From positions 1-42,516 of the forward strand of contig CAJTDE010000036.1 in NCBI GenBank assembly GCA_910574835.1: DNA of 42,516 nt, given 5' to 3'. How positions within the stretch are numbered: the stretch's first letter is position 1; the number at the start of each line of letters is the position of its first letter. The notes beneath the pieces were generated by a model, which was not told the DNA's origin, searched no databases, and saw nothing but the letters and a program-made list of their open reading frames with translations. Of this stretch, positions 8,642 through 15,962 are shown piece by piece. The translations under genes and the position numbers were made by a program. Source of the stretch: Clostridia bacterium. Lineage in GTDB: Bacteria > Bacillota > Clostridia > Lachnospirales > Lachnospiraceae.

Positions 8642-8803
8642 CTATTTCCCGCATTTTCCATCTGATGAAAACAGGTTGTATCCTACCAGCATCAGAGAAA
8701 AGGCCGCCAGCGCACGTACAAACCATCCCTGTACAGGCATAAAAAAGGTAGTCAGTATCCCTACTCCGATCCAGAACATAACAAATCCAAGCAATTGCTT
8801 CAT
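8642..8803 (-). CDS. Small two-helix membrane protein
   Basis: This 53-residue ORF starts MKQLLGFVMFWIGVG and ends NLFSSDGKCGK. Two hydrophobic segments (about residues 4-24 and 29-44) are split by a short loop with Pro, Gln and Gly. GGAG lies 5 nt before the ATG, and a TATAAT box is present about 35 nt upstream on the minus strand (8836-8841). A terminator lies just upstream, so it is likely transcribed alone. Short proteins of this build (FWIGVG at the start, GYNLF near the end) recur in Clostridia as uncharacterised proteins. Both termini are predicted on the same side of the membrane. No function can be assigned. Confidence 0.65.
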   Translation of the reverse strand: MKQLLGFVMFWIGVGILTTFFMPVQGWFVRALAAFSLMLVGYNLFSSDGKCGK

Positions 8804-8846
8804 AACGGCTCCCGACACAAAAAAGTTCTCACTCTATTATATGCAG

Positions 8847-8874
8847 AAAAAGGGCCGGCAGATACCTGCCGCCC
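8847..8874 (-). terminator. Terminator after gerW
   Basis: On the minus strand GGGCGGCAG pairs with CTGCCGGCCC with one bulge, and five T residues follow. It lies about 80 nt past the GerW stop codon. Confidence 0.7.
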
Positions 8875-8900
8875 TCTTATCTCTATATGAGTACCCTTAT

Positions 8901-8928
8901 AAACCCGCCGTAAGCGTATGACGGGTTT
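8901..8928. terminator. Second hairpin downstream of gerW
   Basis: AAACCCG (8901-8907) pairs with CGGGTTT (8922-8928), and T-rich sequence follows on the plus strand. It lies between the GerW stop and the stronger terminator, and may act as a backup or work in both directions. Confidence 0.45.
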
Positions 8929-8955
8929 TCTCTTTGTGTACAGACTTATGGACGG

Positions 8956-9360
8956 CTATACATCCGCCTCTTCCTTCTCAATTACATCCACCGCATCCTG
9001 AATCGCATCGGCTACAGGGCTGCTCTCCTTCTTCCCCCCTGTAAACTTATTCACAAAATCCGGCACCATATCCAATATCTTTGTTACCGTATCCTGATTC
9101 TTCACATTCACCAGCTTCGTCACGCCGCCGGAAATCACTAAAATCGCACTGGGAGAAATCTTAGCGCCCATACCTCCCCCTGCGTTCTGCTTCTTATCTC
9201 CGGCAAAAGCCCCTGCCCCTACGCCAAAGGATACGTCAACCAAGGGAAGTATAATGGTATCTCCAATGGTAACAGCATCGCCCACTACGGTCTTTGTGGT
9301 AATAAAATTATCCATTCCTTTAAATAGTGACTGTACGGTTGTATCAAAGTTATTGTTCAT
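8956..9360 (-). CDS. ytfJ: GerW family sporulation protein (YtfJ)
   Basis: This 134-residue protein matches the GerW/YtfJ family, which in Bacillus is needed for normal spore germination. Visible marks are DAVTIGDTIILPLVDVSFGVGAG, the glycine-rich GGGMGAKISPSAILVI and the VTKLVNVKNQDTVTKILDMVP tail, followed by a short charged C-terminus. AGGAGG lies just before the ATG. The upstream gene is a DUF2953 protein, the same pairing as ytfJ and ytfI in B. subtilis, which supports both calls. A 177-bp intergenic repeat separates the two genes. It implies a spore-forming host. Confidence 0.9.
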   Translation of the reverse strand: MNNNFDTTVQSLFKGMDNFITTKTVVGDAVTIGDTIILPLVDVSFGVGAGAFAGDKKQNAGGGMGAKISPSAILVISGGVTKLVNVKNQDTVTKILDMVPDFVNKFTGGKKESSPVADAIQDAVDVIEKEEADV

Positions 9361-9373
9361 GGTGATCCTCCTA

Positions 9374-9530
9374 TTTTAGTTCCGTAATATTCTTTCCTAT
9401 ACACCTTGCCTAAATCAATTTCCCGTCACAAATGCATGTGCCTGTAAATCGATTTGTGCATAGGAAAGAATATTACTGTTTTAGTTCCGTAATATTCTTT
9501 CCTATACACCTTGCCTAAATCAATTTCCCG
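9374..9530. repeat. 52-bp direct repeat flanking an inverted copy
   Basis: The two 52-bp copies at 9374-9425 and 9479-9530 are identical. The spacer holds GTGCATAGGAAAGAATATTAC (about 9457-9477), a near-perfect reverse complement of the GTAATATTCTTTCCTATACAC part of each copy. The middle piece can therefore pair with either flank, giving two exclusive hairpins. The repeat fills the gap between the DUF2953 gene and gerW. Confidence 0.85.
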
Positions 9531-9537
9531 ATACCTT

Positions 9538-10527
9538 TTATCTCTCACTCAGCCTGTGATAAACGTACCGAACATTTTTATCTCTCCAGAGCTTCCATAA
9601 AATCAGAGCTACCGTTACCAATCGAAGCCTTCCCTTGATAAACAGCTCTCCCTCCAGAATACTTTGTTCAAAATCCGGGTATACCTTAACATTATCCTTA
9701 AAAACCGGATAGAATATACTGATGCCGCCTAAAATCTCTCCTGTAAGAGCCGGATCTTCCGTCCCAAAGTGAAGTTCTCCGCGTATCTTCTTCGGCAGCA
9801 GCTTCCTCAAGAGATATTTTAACTGTGCCATGCATTGTGCCAAGGCTTTCTTTGTCCGCTCATCCAGAAGAAATTCCTTCGTATTCCGGTACTTTTGAAT
9901 CCCTTTTTTTATTTTACCACAGATTCTGCGGAATGTATATTTCAGATTTCTGATTTTATCCCGGATTTTGAGAATCTTAAGGAAAAATGCTTTTATTTTT
10001 CCTATCAAACGCTTAAGAAAGTTTTGTGAAGCTCCATTCTCTTCTGCTTTTTCCTCGTTCATTTCCTCTTCTTTTGAAATTGTCTCTTCGTCCTCGACGT
10101 CCAAAGCCCTTTCAAGTTCTGAAACATGCTTCTCCCCGCTTTTATCCACAGCGTCTTCTTTTGACAAATGATTCTCTATTCCTGCCGAAATCTTCTCTTC
10201 CTCCCGCTTCATGGCGGTTTTGGCTTCCCGAAGCAGCTCGTCCGCTTCCTCCTCTATTTCCTCCGCCTCCTCCGTTCTTCTTTTGATAGTGAATCCAAAA
10301 AGCTTAATTTTTACGGATAGCTGTCCGTCCCGGAAATCCACCGGAACACTTATCATATGCAGCAGCCATGTAAGCTTGGCCTTTATCTCCAAATCCTTTT
10401 CTCTGCACAAAGTTCCTTTATAACGAACAGGCACAAAAAGCAGCAGCAAAAGGATCAGAAGAAGCAGCCCCAAAAGCGAGGCCAAAATAATACCTATTAT
10501 TTTTAAAATAAGCAAAATGATATGCAC
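9538..10527 (-). CDS. DUF2953 domain membrane-anchored protein (YtfI-like)
   Basis: This 329-residue protein has one N-terminal hydrophobic anchor (about residues 2-30), then the DUF2953 start VPVRYKGTL and KIKLFGFTIKRR. A long acidic and lysine-rich stretch follows, then the C-terminal domain (RGELHFGTEDPALTGEILG, FIKGRLRLVTVALILWKLW). The chosen start is the GTG at 10527, with AGGAG 8 nt upstream. A longer TTG start at 10593 has no ribosome site. The family lies beside gerW/ytfJ in many spore formers and is presumed to act in sporulation, but its biochemical role is unknown. Confidence 0.8.
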   Translation of the reverse strand: MHIILLILKIIGIILASLLGLLLLILLLLLFVPVRYKGTLCREKDLEIKAKLTWLLHMISVPVDFRDGQLSVKIKLFGFTIKRRTEEAEEIEEEADELLREAKTAMKREEEKISAGIENHLSKEDAVDKSGEKHVSELERALDVEDEETISKEEEMNEEKAEENGASQNFLKRLIGKIKAFFLKILKIRDKIRNLKYTFRRICGKIKKGIQKYRNTKEFLLDERTKKALAQCMAQLKYLLRKLLPKKIRGELHFGTEDPALTGEILGGISIFYPVFKDNVKVYPDFEQSILEGELFIKGRLRLVTVALILWKLWRDKNVRYVYHRLSER

Positions 10528-10597
10528 ATCTACTTCTCCTATTCCAATTCCGTAAGCCTTTGTACGGCGCCGGAAGAAAGTCCGGTTCCGCAAGCTT

Positions 10598-10912
10598 TTA
10601 CTTTGCCGTCCCGAAATATTCCCTTACACGAAAGCCCCCTGTTTCCCTGTAAATATCCTCTATCATCTGCCGCGTCATCTCCAATGCCTCCTCATAACCG
10701 GAAGCAATTCCCACAACAAAGGGGTTCTGGCTGTAAAAGGCAGGCTGCTTCAAATGCATCGCATGAAAGATATCAAACAGATCCTGCTCATTGGACGCCA
10801 GGGAAATAAAGTAAATGCTGACCATTCCAATGCCTCTGTTTGCCTTCCGTATAATCTTGTCCTTCTTTTTGGCTGTCTTTTCGCTTAAATAAAGCTCCTT
10901 CGCCCACCTCAT
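10598..10912 (-). CDS. Conserved hypothetical protein
   Basis: This 104-residue soluble protein begins MRWAKELYLSEKTAKKKDKI, rich in lysine. It continues with an alpha/beta-looking core (MVSIYFISLASNEQDLFDIFHA, then PFVVGIASGYEEALEMTRQMIEDIY) and ends GGFRVREYF. It has no signal peptide, membrane helix or metal motif. It lies 70 nt upstream of the DUF2953-gerW pair on the same strand, so it probably belongs to that operon. A ribosome-like AAGG precedes the ATG. I recognise it as a family seen next to gerW genes in Lachnospiraceae but know no function. Upstream lies an array of palindromic repeats. Confidence 0.7.
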   Translation of the reverse strand: MRWAKELYLSEKTAKKKDKIIRKANRGIGMVSIYFISLASNEQDLFDIFHAMHLKQPAFYSQNPFVVGIASGYEEALEMTRQMIEDIYRETGGFRVREYFGTAK

Positions 10913-10936
10913 AAAACTGCCTTTCTTCCTAATTGT

Positions 10937-11053
10937 AGTCGCTGCGCGACAGCACTAAAGGGTAAAGTCACTTCGGCACACCTGTAATGAGAAAAACTTT
11001 CATTCGAAAGGGCACTCATGAAAGTTCCTCTCGTGCGCCTTTGCGACTTTACC
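10937..11053. repeat. 117-bp palindromic intergenic element, copy 3
   Basis: It has the same layout as copy 1 at 1923: a GTCGC/GCGAC mini-hairpin, then a long hairpin with GAGAAAAACTTTCAT pairing with ATGAAAGTTCCTCTC. It starts a tandem run with copies 4 and 5. The 355 bases between genes here (10913-11267) hold these repeats and no convincing ORF. Confidence 0.85.
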
Positions 11054-11058
11054 ATTTA

Positions 11059-11175
11059 AGTCGCTGCGCGACAGCACTAAAGGGTAAAGTCACTTCGGCA
11101 CACCTGTAATGAGAAAAACTTTCATTCGAAAGGGCACTCATGAAAGTTCCTCTCGCGCGCCTTTGCGACTTTACC
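11059..11175. repeat. 117-bp palindromic intergenic element, copy 4
   Basis: It is nearly identical to copy 3 and lies 122 bp further on, so copies 3 and 4 form a tandem duplication with an ATTTA spacer. Confidence 0.85.
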
Positions 11176-11180
11176 ATTTA

Positions 11181-11210
11181 AATCGCTGCGCGATGGCACT
11201 AAAGGGTAAA
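11181..11210. repeat. Palindromic element, copy 5 (first 30 bases)
   Basis: AATCGCTGCGCGATGGCACT and GGGTAAA match the start of the element. The change in GTCGC (to ATCGC) is mirrored in GCGAC (to GCGAT), so the mini-hairpin is preserved. The rest of the unit is absent. Confidence 0.7.
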
Positions 11211-11267
11211 TATAACACGAAAGGAACGCCGCAAAACGAAAAACAGGATTTACTTTGCGACATTCCT

Positions 11268-11720
11268 TCAAAAATACTTTTTATTTCCCCAAAGATTACT
11301 TTTCTTCAGATCCAGATACTCATTATAAGCGCGCTCCAATATCTGCTTCTCGTTGGAAAACTTCAACAGATGATAAGCCTCATGGAACTTATAATACCCC
11401 GAATCTACAAAATACTCCTCACGCTGTGGTTTACTGTAATAATTATCCGCCATCATCAGGTACCAGTGGACATCCTTCTCCACCGTATCCTCCGGCACGG
11501 AAAAAGAATACTGGCTTTTTCCAATATATTTAATAATGGATGCTTCTACGCCCGTCTCCTCTCGTACCTCCCGAACCGCCGTATCCTTAAATTCCTCTCC
11601 CGGTTCTACGGTTCCCTTAGGAAGGACCCAGCCCTCGTACCGATTCTTGTAATTCTTGTACAAAAGCAGAATCTTCCCCCGAAATATTACCACACCGCCA
11701 CAACTGGTTGCCTCAATCAT
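11268..11720 (-). CDS. Nudix hydrolase
   Basis: This 150-residue Nudix enzyme hydrolyses a nucleoside diphosphate linked to another moiety. The Nudix box G-x5-E-x7-RE-V-x-EETGV is complete (GTVEPGEEFKDTAV then REVREETGV, about residues 36-58). It is preceded by the usual CGGVVIF strand and WVLPKG. The C-terminus is charged and may be a helix. AGGGAGG lies before the ATG, and a TTGTCA-N17-TATACT promoter lies at 11762-11790, so it has its own transcript. Substrate cannot be deduced; Ap4A or an oxidised nucleotide are common in this group. Confidence 0.9.
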   Translation of the reverse strand: MIEATSCGGVVIFRGKILLLYKNYKNRYEGWVLPKGTVEPGEEFKDTAVREVREETGVEASIIKYIGKSQYSFSVPEDTVEKDVHWYLMMADNYYSKPQREEYFVDSGYYKFHEAYHLLKFSNEKQILERAYNEYLDLKKSNLWGNKKYF

Positions 11721-11761
11721 TGCAAAACCTCCCTGTCTGGTGTGTCCCTTAGACTGGTAAC

Positions 11762-11790
11762 AGTATAACTCTTTTTGAGAAGTTTGACAA
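11762..11790 (-). promoter_or_regulatory. Promoter of the Nudix gene
   Basis: On the minus strand TTGTCA and TATACT are spaced by 17 bp, 42 nt before the Nudix ATG. Confidence 0.6.
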
Positions 11791-11882
11791 GACCCTCCCT
11801 GGAAAAGAAAAGCTTAAACAATTCTTAAATTTATAACGGCAGACCGGATAGGATAAAATATTCAGCTCTCAAGGTGCAAACA

Positions 11883-11926
11883 ACAAAAAATCATTTACGG
11901 CCGCCTATATGCAGCCGCAAATGATT
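11883..11926 (-). terminator. Terminator of the PTS operon
   Basis: A 16-bp stem with two mismatches (AATCATTTACGGCCGC and GCAGCCGCAAATGATT) and a 6-nt loop is followed on the minus strand by TTTTTTGTT. It lies about 45 nt past the stop of the SIS-domain gene. Confidence 0.85.
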
Positions 11927-11970
11927 CAACATGCGATTTCGATTTGGGAAGCGCTGATTTTATTTAAATG

Positions 11971-13089
11971 CTATTTCTCATCCTCCACGCCATACGGATT
12001 GGTCACACCATCCATATTTTTGCTTCCGATTTTTTTGTGGAACTCCGGGTCCTTTGGAATATCCGGATTGATTCCCAGATCGACCGGAGCAAAGCAAGCC
12101 ACAATTTGCAGAGGAATAATATACTCCCACGGAGAAAACAGCGGATCTTCCGTAAATTCCACCAGCAAATCCTTCTCCCTAACCTGACTTACCCCCTCCG
12201 GCGAGGCAATCAGATAATTGTGAGGCGTCCACTCGCTTAAAATATCAATGAGTTTTAAGGTCCTTGCCTTATAATCTCCCTTGGACCCCACATAAAACAC
12301 ATGGGCGCTGTCCGTAATGGAATTATAAATTCCGTGAAAAAATTCTTCAATGTCGTACCCGGTTACGCCTTCACGAACCGTCTCCAGAATCTTAAGCGAA
12401 CCCTCCAGCACATCTGCATACATCCCGTCATACCCTACAACAATAATCCGCTTTGCATGAAGAAATTCCTTTTTGATTCTTCCATACCATGCGACAGACG
12501 CCCTGGTCACCGTTTCCAGATTGTCGATCACGCGGAACATCCGCTCCCGGTAAGCCGCAGCCTTTTCTTCTGTGGTAATTCCCTTTGCCAGAGCAAGCTC
12601 CGTAAGCATCATCATCAGCGTAACCGTAGTTCCTGCATATCCCTTTGTCTTGGCTCCGCATTTTTCATTTCCCACTTCGATCAAGGTTTTTGAATCCGTA
12701 TGCTCGAAGATAAATGCGCTTTTATTTGCGGAAACTCCTGCCGTTCCAAAGCCCTGCGCCTTTGCACAGTCAAGCCCGGCCACCGTGGAAAGGCTCTGCC
12801 CTCCCTGGGACATGCCGATCACAAGGGTGTTCTTATTAAATACCTTCTCGCCGCGCTCAAATTGTGTGGGATACATGCAGATCACCTTCATTCCAAGCAG
12901 CTCTTCCAGATAATTCTTTGCGGAAAGCCCCGCATGGTAGCTGGTGCCGGAACCCAAAACATAGATCTGCTCAATCTCCCGATCCTTAAATTTCTCTACA
13001 AACTCCTCCGTAATCTCCTTACGGTTCTCAATGATATGCTTTAGCACAACCGGAGTTTCACAAATATAATTATACATGTTTGATGCCAT
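11971..13089 (-). CDS. SIS-domain sugar-phosphate isomerase/deglycase
   Basis: This 372-residue protein has two SIS domains, like the isomerase half of GlmS and the FrlB/GfrF deglycases. It shows YVLGSGTSYHAGLSAKNYL (about 40-58), LVIGMSQGGQS (about 89-99) and the GYDIEEFFHGIYNSI stretch that corresponds to the catalytic E..HGP motif. There is no glutaminase domain, so it is not GlmS. The start is the ATG at 13089, coupled to the PTS IID stop by a TAATG overlap; the frame does extend 17 codons upstream, into the IID gene. Placed last in a mannose-family PTS operon, it should act on the imported sugar phosphate. Possible reactions are aldose-ketose isomerisation of an amino sugar, or cleavage of a phosphorylated Amadori product. 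Confidence 0.82.
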   Translation of the reverse strand: MASNMYNYICETPVVLKHIIENRKEITEEFVEKFKDREIEQIYVLGSGTSYHAGLSAKNYLEELLGMKVICMYPTQFERGEKVFNKNTLVIGMSQGGQSLSTVAGLDCAKAQGFGTAGVSANKSAFIFEHTDSKTLIEVGNEKCGAKTKGYAGTTVTLMMMLTELALAKGITTEEKAAAYRERMFRVIDNLETVTRASVAWYGRIKKEFLHAKRIIVVGYDGMYADVLEGSLKILETVREGVTGYDIEEFFHGIYNSITDSAHVFYVGSKGDYKARTLKLIDILSEWTPHNYLIASPEGVSQVREKDLLVEFTEDPLFSPWEYIIPLQIVACFAPVDLGINPDIPKDPEFHKKIGSKNMDGVTNPYGVEDEK

Positions 13090-13931
13090 TATAAAATACC
13101 CAAGACGCTTCCTACAATTCCGACGATAATCATGCCCCAAAGAATTGTGGTGGTCTTAAATCCTTTCTGTAATAATTTATATGTACCAAGTGTCAGAGCC
13201 AAGGGCAGAAAACCGGAAATGATTCCGTCAAAAATATCCTGAACCACAATATCCGCTCCGCCAATATTCAAAACAAGGGGACTCGCCAGATTCACCATCG
13301 AAGCGCACATAGAGCCTACTACAACAAGTCCTAATACCTTTGCCACCTCGGAAAGAGCTGCGATAACTCCGCCTTCCGACATGCTGCCCAGGAAGCTCAT
13401 ACCGCTTTGATACCCGATTTTCAGTCCAAAATAGCGTACCAGCAGATGCGGAATGTTATAAATCAGCAAAAACATAATAACGCCGAGAATACTTCCCTGT
13501 GCCGCCAAAGAGCAGCCGATACCGGCTCCGATAATACGGAATGTTCCCCAGAAAAAGGAATCTCCAATACCTGCCAGCGGCCCCATCAAAGCAGTTTTTA
13601 CTGCGTTGACAGATTCCGGATCGCCCTCTTCTCCATTTTCCTTAGCCTTTTTCAGCTTTTCTTCCATAGCAATCGCAACACCCGTGATGAAAGTAACAAT
13701 TGCAGGAGTTGTATTAAATATTACTGTGTGGCGCTTTAATGCCGCGGACGCCTCCTCCTTATCCGGATACAGCTTTTTCAGTGCAGGAACCATCTGATAA
13801 GCAAAGCCTACATTCTGCATTCTCTCATAAAAGAAGCATGCCTGCAGCGGAAAGGACCGCCAAAAGGTTTTCTTAAAAATATCCTGTGTCATAACGGATT
13901 CTTCATTTGTCAATTCTTTCTTATCTGCCAT
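13089..13931 (-). CDS. PTS mannose-family transporter subunit IID
   Basis: This 280-residue membrane subunit has the family marks FWRSFPLQACFFYERMQNVGF near residue 22, ALMGPLAGIGDSFFWGT near 113, and a hydrophobic C-terminal part. With IIC it forms the sugar channel of a mannose/fructose/sorbose-type phosphotransferase system. The start shares TAATG with the IIC stop codon, and its own stop shares TAATG with the SIS gene start, so three genes are translationally chained. The cytoplasmic insert KLKKAKENGEEGDPES is charged. Length is normal for the family. Confidence 0.95.
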   Translation of the reverse strand: MADKKELTNEESVMTQDIFKKTFWRSFPLQACFFYERMQNVGFAYQMVPALKKLYPDKEEASAALKRHTVIFNTTPAIVTFITGVAIAMEEKLKKAKENGEEGDPESVNAVKTALMGPLAGIGDSFFWGTFRIIGAGIGCSLAAQGSILGVIMFLLIYNIPHLLVRYFGLKIGYQSGMSFLGSMSEGGVIAALSEVAKVLGLVVVGSMCASMVNLASPLVLNIGGADIVVQDIFDGIISGFLPLALTLGTYKLLQKGFKTTTILWGMIIVGIVGSVLGIL

Positions 13932-14725
13932 TACAGTTCACCTCCCAAATCATCGGACATTTCTGCTGAAACAGCTGCCGTAACTGCCTCTGCTTTTCTT
14001 CCCTTTCCATATTGAAACATGATATAAGCAATCGTAGTTCCAATTACGGCAGCGCCCACCGTATTGACGCCAAGCAAAGCGCTTAATGCCCAGCCAACAA
14101 AGAAGAATGCTACATTTTTCTTATCAAACAAAAGCTGCATCAGGATAGCAATTCCAAGTGCCGGAAGCATACCGCTTGCCACGCTAAAGCCCGAAATGAC
14201 ACTTTGAGGCAGTTTCTCAACAAAGGACCCAATCACGGCAGAGCCAAGCAGCGCTCCGCAGAATACCAGCAGGAAATAGGCCAGAAAGAACAGCCCCGCT
14301 CCTCCCCACAGCGCACGATCAATGCCTTTGTAATCGCCCCTCTCCGCGGCCTTATCTGCCTGATGGGCAAAATAACCGTTTGCAGTACGAACAAGTACGC
14401 CTACTAACTGGCCAAGTGTTGCAATCGGCAGTGAAAGCGCTACCGCCGCACTGACATCAAGGCCGGAACCGATTGCAAAGGCTGTGGCCAGGATGCTGCC
14501 TGATACCGTATCCGGAATTGTTGCCGAACCAATTCCAACGATTCCCATCATTACCAGCTCCAGAGAAGCTCCCACTACGATTCCCGTCTGAAAATCCCCC
14601 ATAATCAACCCTACGGCCGGCCCTAAAAACAACGGCCTATCCAACATACACATACCCATTACACGGCTGTCCCAGATACCGATACCTCCTAGGATGCCAA
14701 GTAAAACTGCCTGAATAACACTCAT
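13931..14725 (-). CDS. PTS mannose-family transporter subunit IIC
   Basis: This 264-residue polytopic membrane protein forms part of the sugar translocation path. It opens with VLLGILGGIGIWDSR, then GPAVGLIMGDFQTGIVVGASLELVMMGIVGIGSATIPD, which is characteristic of the family's first helices. AAGGAGA lies before the ATG. It follows the IIB gene by 14 nt and overlaps IID by one base. A short hydrophilic tail contains EAVTAAVSAEMSDDLGGEL. Sugar specificity cannot be read from the sequence. Confidence 0.95.
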   Translation of the reverse strand: MSVIQAVLLGILGGIGIWDSRVMGMCMLDRPLFLGPAVGLIMGDFQTGIVVGASLELVMMGIVGIGSATIPDTVSGSILATAFAIGSGLDVSAAVALSLPIATLGQLVGVLVRTANGYFAHQADKAAERGDYKGIDRALWGGAGLFFLAYFLLVFCGALLGSAVIGSFVEKLPQSVISGFSVASGMLPALGIAILMQLLFDKKNVAFFFVGWALSALLGVNTVGAAVIGTTIAYIMFQYGKGRKAEAVTAAVSAEMSDDLGGEL

Positions 14726-14739
14726 GGTTTTTCTCCTTC

Positions 14740-15234
14740 CTAATTCCCTTTGTTAAAATTTTTCCGTATTTCTTCACAAGTGAGCTTTTTAGCCGTTGGG
14801 TCCGGCTGCATCGTAATCGCCATACCTGCCTGCTCCAGCCGATTCATAACTGCAATATCATCCTCTGACATGTAGGAGTTCATATCGATCTGTCTTTTTC
14901 CTTCTCCGCTGCGCAATCCTCCGAGCAGAATTTCCTTTATGGCCCCTTCTGTCTTGCCGCATATGTATTCCGCATCCTGTATTGTTTTCGCAACAACCAT
15001 AATGGTGCGGGAAGCATGCTTGGGATTGTTGATGACTGCTGCCGCTCCGTCCAAAGATTTCATTGATAGGGTAACTCCCGGAGGCGTCGCCAGTTTAAAA
15101 GCCATCTGCATCGTCTGATCAGTAATCACCTGGTTGTTTGCAATCAGAATTACATCCGCTTTATAAAAGTTCACCCAGGCAACCGCCACCTGGCCGTGAA
15201 GCAGACGGTCGTCCACACGCAATACCTTAATCAT
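14740..15234 (-). CDS. PTS mannose-family transporter subunit IIB
   Basis: This 164-residue cytoplasmic subunit carries the phosphate-accepting His13 in VDDRLLHGQVAVAW. The rest follows the IIB fold: DVILIANNQV, QMAFKLATPPGV, ILLGGLRSGEGKRQID. The start is set at 15234, where GGAGG lies 9 nt before the ATG. The frame extends 24 codons further, but that part lies in the IIA region and has no ribosome site. It receives phosphate from IIA and passes it to the incoming sugar. Confidence 0.94.
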   Translation of the reverse strand: MIKVLRVDDRLLHGQVAVAWVNFYKADVILIANNQVITDQTMQMAFKLATPPGVTLSMKSLDGAAAVINNPKHASRTIMVVAKTIQDAEYICGKTEGAIKEILLGGLRSGEGKRQIDMNSYMSEDDIAVMNRLEQAGMAITMQPDPTAKKLTCEEIRKNFNKGN

Positions 15235-15274
15235 TCCTTTCTTCCTCCCTTCTTTAAAATTCCGCAATATTATC

Positions 15275-15715
15275 CTACAGCTCGCCCTCTTCATCCTGCA
15301 GGGCATCTGCGGCTGTCATATCATTTACTAGTACAAGTGTATCCTTTGCTTCCTCTATCACTGATCGGATGCTCTTTAAATTCTCTTCTCTGTCGTCTGT
15401 CAGCTCTAACATAGCCAGAGAAAGCAAAAGTCCAAGGTTGAGACCGGATACCAGATAAAAATCCGGATGCTCCGGCAAAATCCCGATTGCAGACTGGGTA
15501 GTGCTGCCGCCCGGAATATCCGTAATCAAGATGGTGGGAGCCGAATTGTCAAAAGCCTTCCATGCATTTTCAATCATTGCTTTCGTCTGATTCACAGACT
15601 CATCCAGTGTAATACACAGAGCTGTCAGATTCGGCACATCTCCGAGAATAAACCGGCAGGACTGCGCAATCCCCTGAGAAAATTCTCCATGTGTCAGCAA
15701 AATTATATTTTTCAT
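15275..15715 (-). CDS. PTS mannose-family transporter subunit IIA
   Basis: This 146-residue cytoplasmic subunit has the phosphate-accepting His9 in IILLTHGEFSQGI, then TILITDIPGGSTTQSA and LVSGLNLGLLLSLAMLEL. It takes phosphate from HPr and hands it to IIB. AGGAGG lies 6 nt before the ATG. It is the first gene of the PTS operon, with a TTGACA-N17-TAATAT promoter at 15763-15791. A perfect palindrome between promoter and start is a likely operator for the divergent GntR regulator. Confidence 0.93.
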   Translation of the reverse strand: MKNIILLTHGEFSQGIAQSCRFILGDVPNLTALCITLDESVNQTKAMIENAWKAFDNSAPTILITDIPGGSTTQSAIGILPEHPDFYLVSGLNLGLLLSLAMLELTDDREENLKSIRSVIEEAKDTLVLVNDMTAADALQDEEGEL

Positions 15716-15741
15716 TCCATTCCTCCTTTCCCCCGCCTTTT

Positions 15742-15755
15742 AATGTATATACATT
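15742..15755. promoter_or_regulatory. Palindromic operator candidate AATGTATATACATT
   Basis: A perfect 14-bp palindrome lies just downstream of the PTS promoter -10 box, close to the expected transcription start. AT-rich palindromes with T/A centres are typical for GntR/HutC-type regulators, and the only such gene here is the divergent one at 15963. The assignment is inferred. Confidence 0.5.
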
Positions 15756-15762
15756 TTTATAT

Positions 15763-15791
15763 ATATTAATATACATTTATAAGTTTGTCAA
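15763..15791 (-). promoter_or_regulatory. PTS operon promoter
   Basis: On the minus strand TTGACA (15786-15791) and TAATAT (15763-15768) are spaced by 17 bp, about 50 nt before the IIA start. Confidence 0.65.
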
Positions 15792-15885
15792 TACATTTTG
15801 TAAAAATTTATATACTTTATCTTATTAAATTGTATGTTATTTGTAGCAAATAACAAGGAAAAAGAATAATATATTTTTCATTATG

Positions 15886-15914
15886 TTGACTTTCTCCTGT
15901 TCCTTCTCTATAAT
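15886..15914 (+). promoter_or_regulatory. GntR gene promoter
   Basis: TTGACT (15886-15891) and TATAAT (15909-15914) are spaced by 17 bp, about 50 nt before the GntR start. Confidence 0.75.
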
Positions 15915-15927
15915 ATGTATATATATT
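15912..15927. promoter_or_regulatory. Second operator candidate over the GntR -10 box
   Basis: AATAT-GTATAT-ATATT is an inverted repeat resembling the palindrome at 15742. It overlaps the -10 box, which would allow autoregulation. The call rests on likeness only. Confidence 0.35.
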
Positions 15928-15962
15928 TCAATGCAAAAAGTATATTTTTCAGGAGAAATAAT

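Noticed and set aside
8676-8921. Plus-strand open frame of 81 codons
   Set aside because: It runs antisense to the 53-residue membrane protein and through a terminator, and has no ribosome site.
10528-10593. TTG start for the DUF2953 protein
   Set aside because: No ribosome site precedes the TTG, while the GTG at 10527 has AGGAG at 8 nt and places the membrane anchor at the N-terminus.
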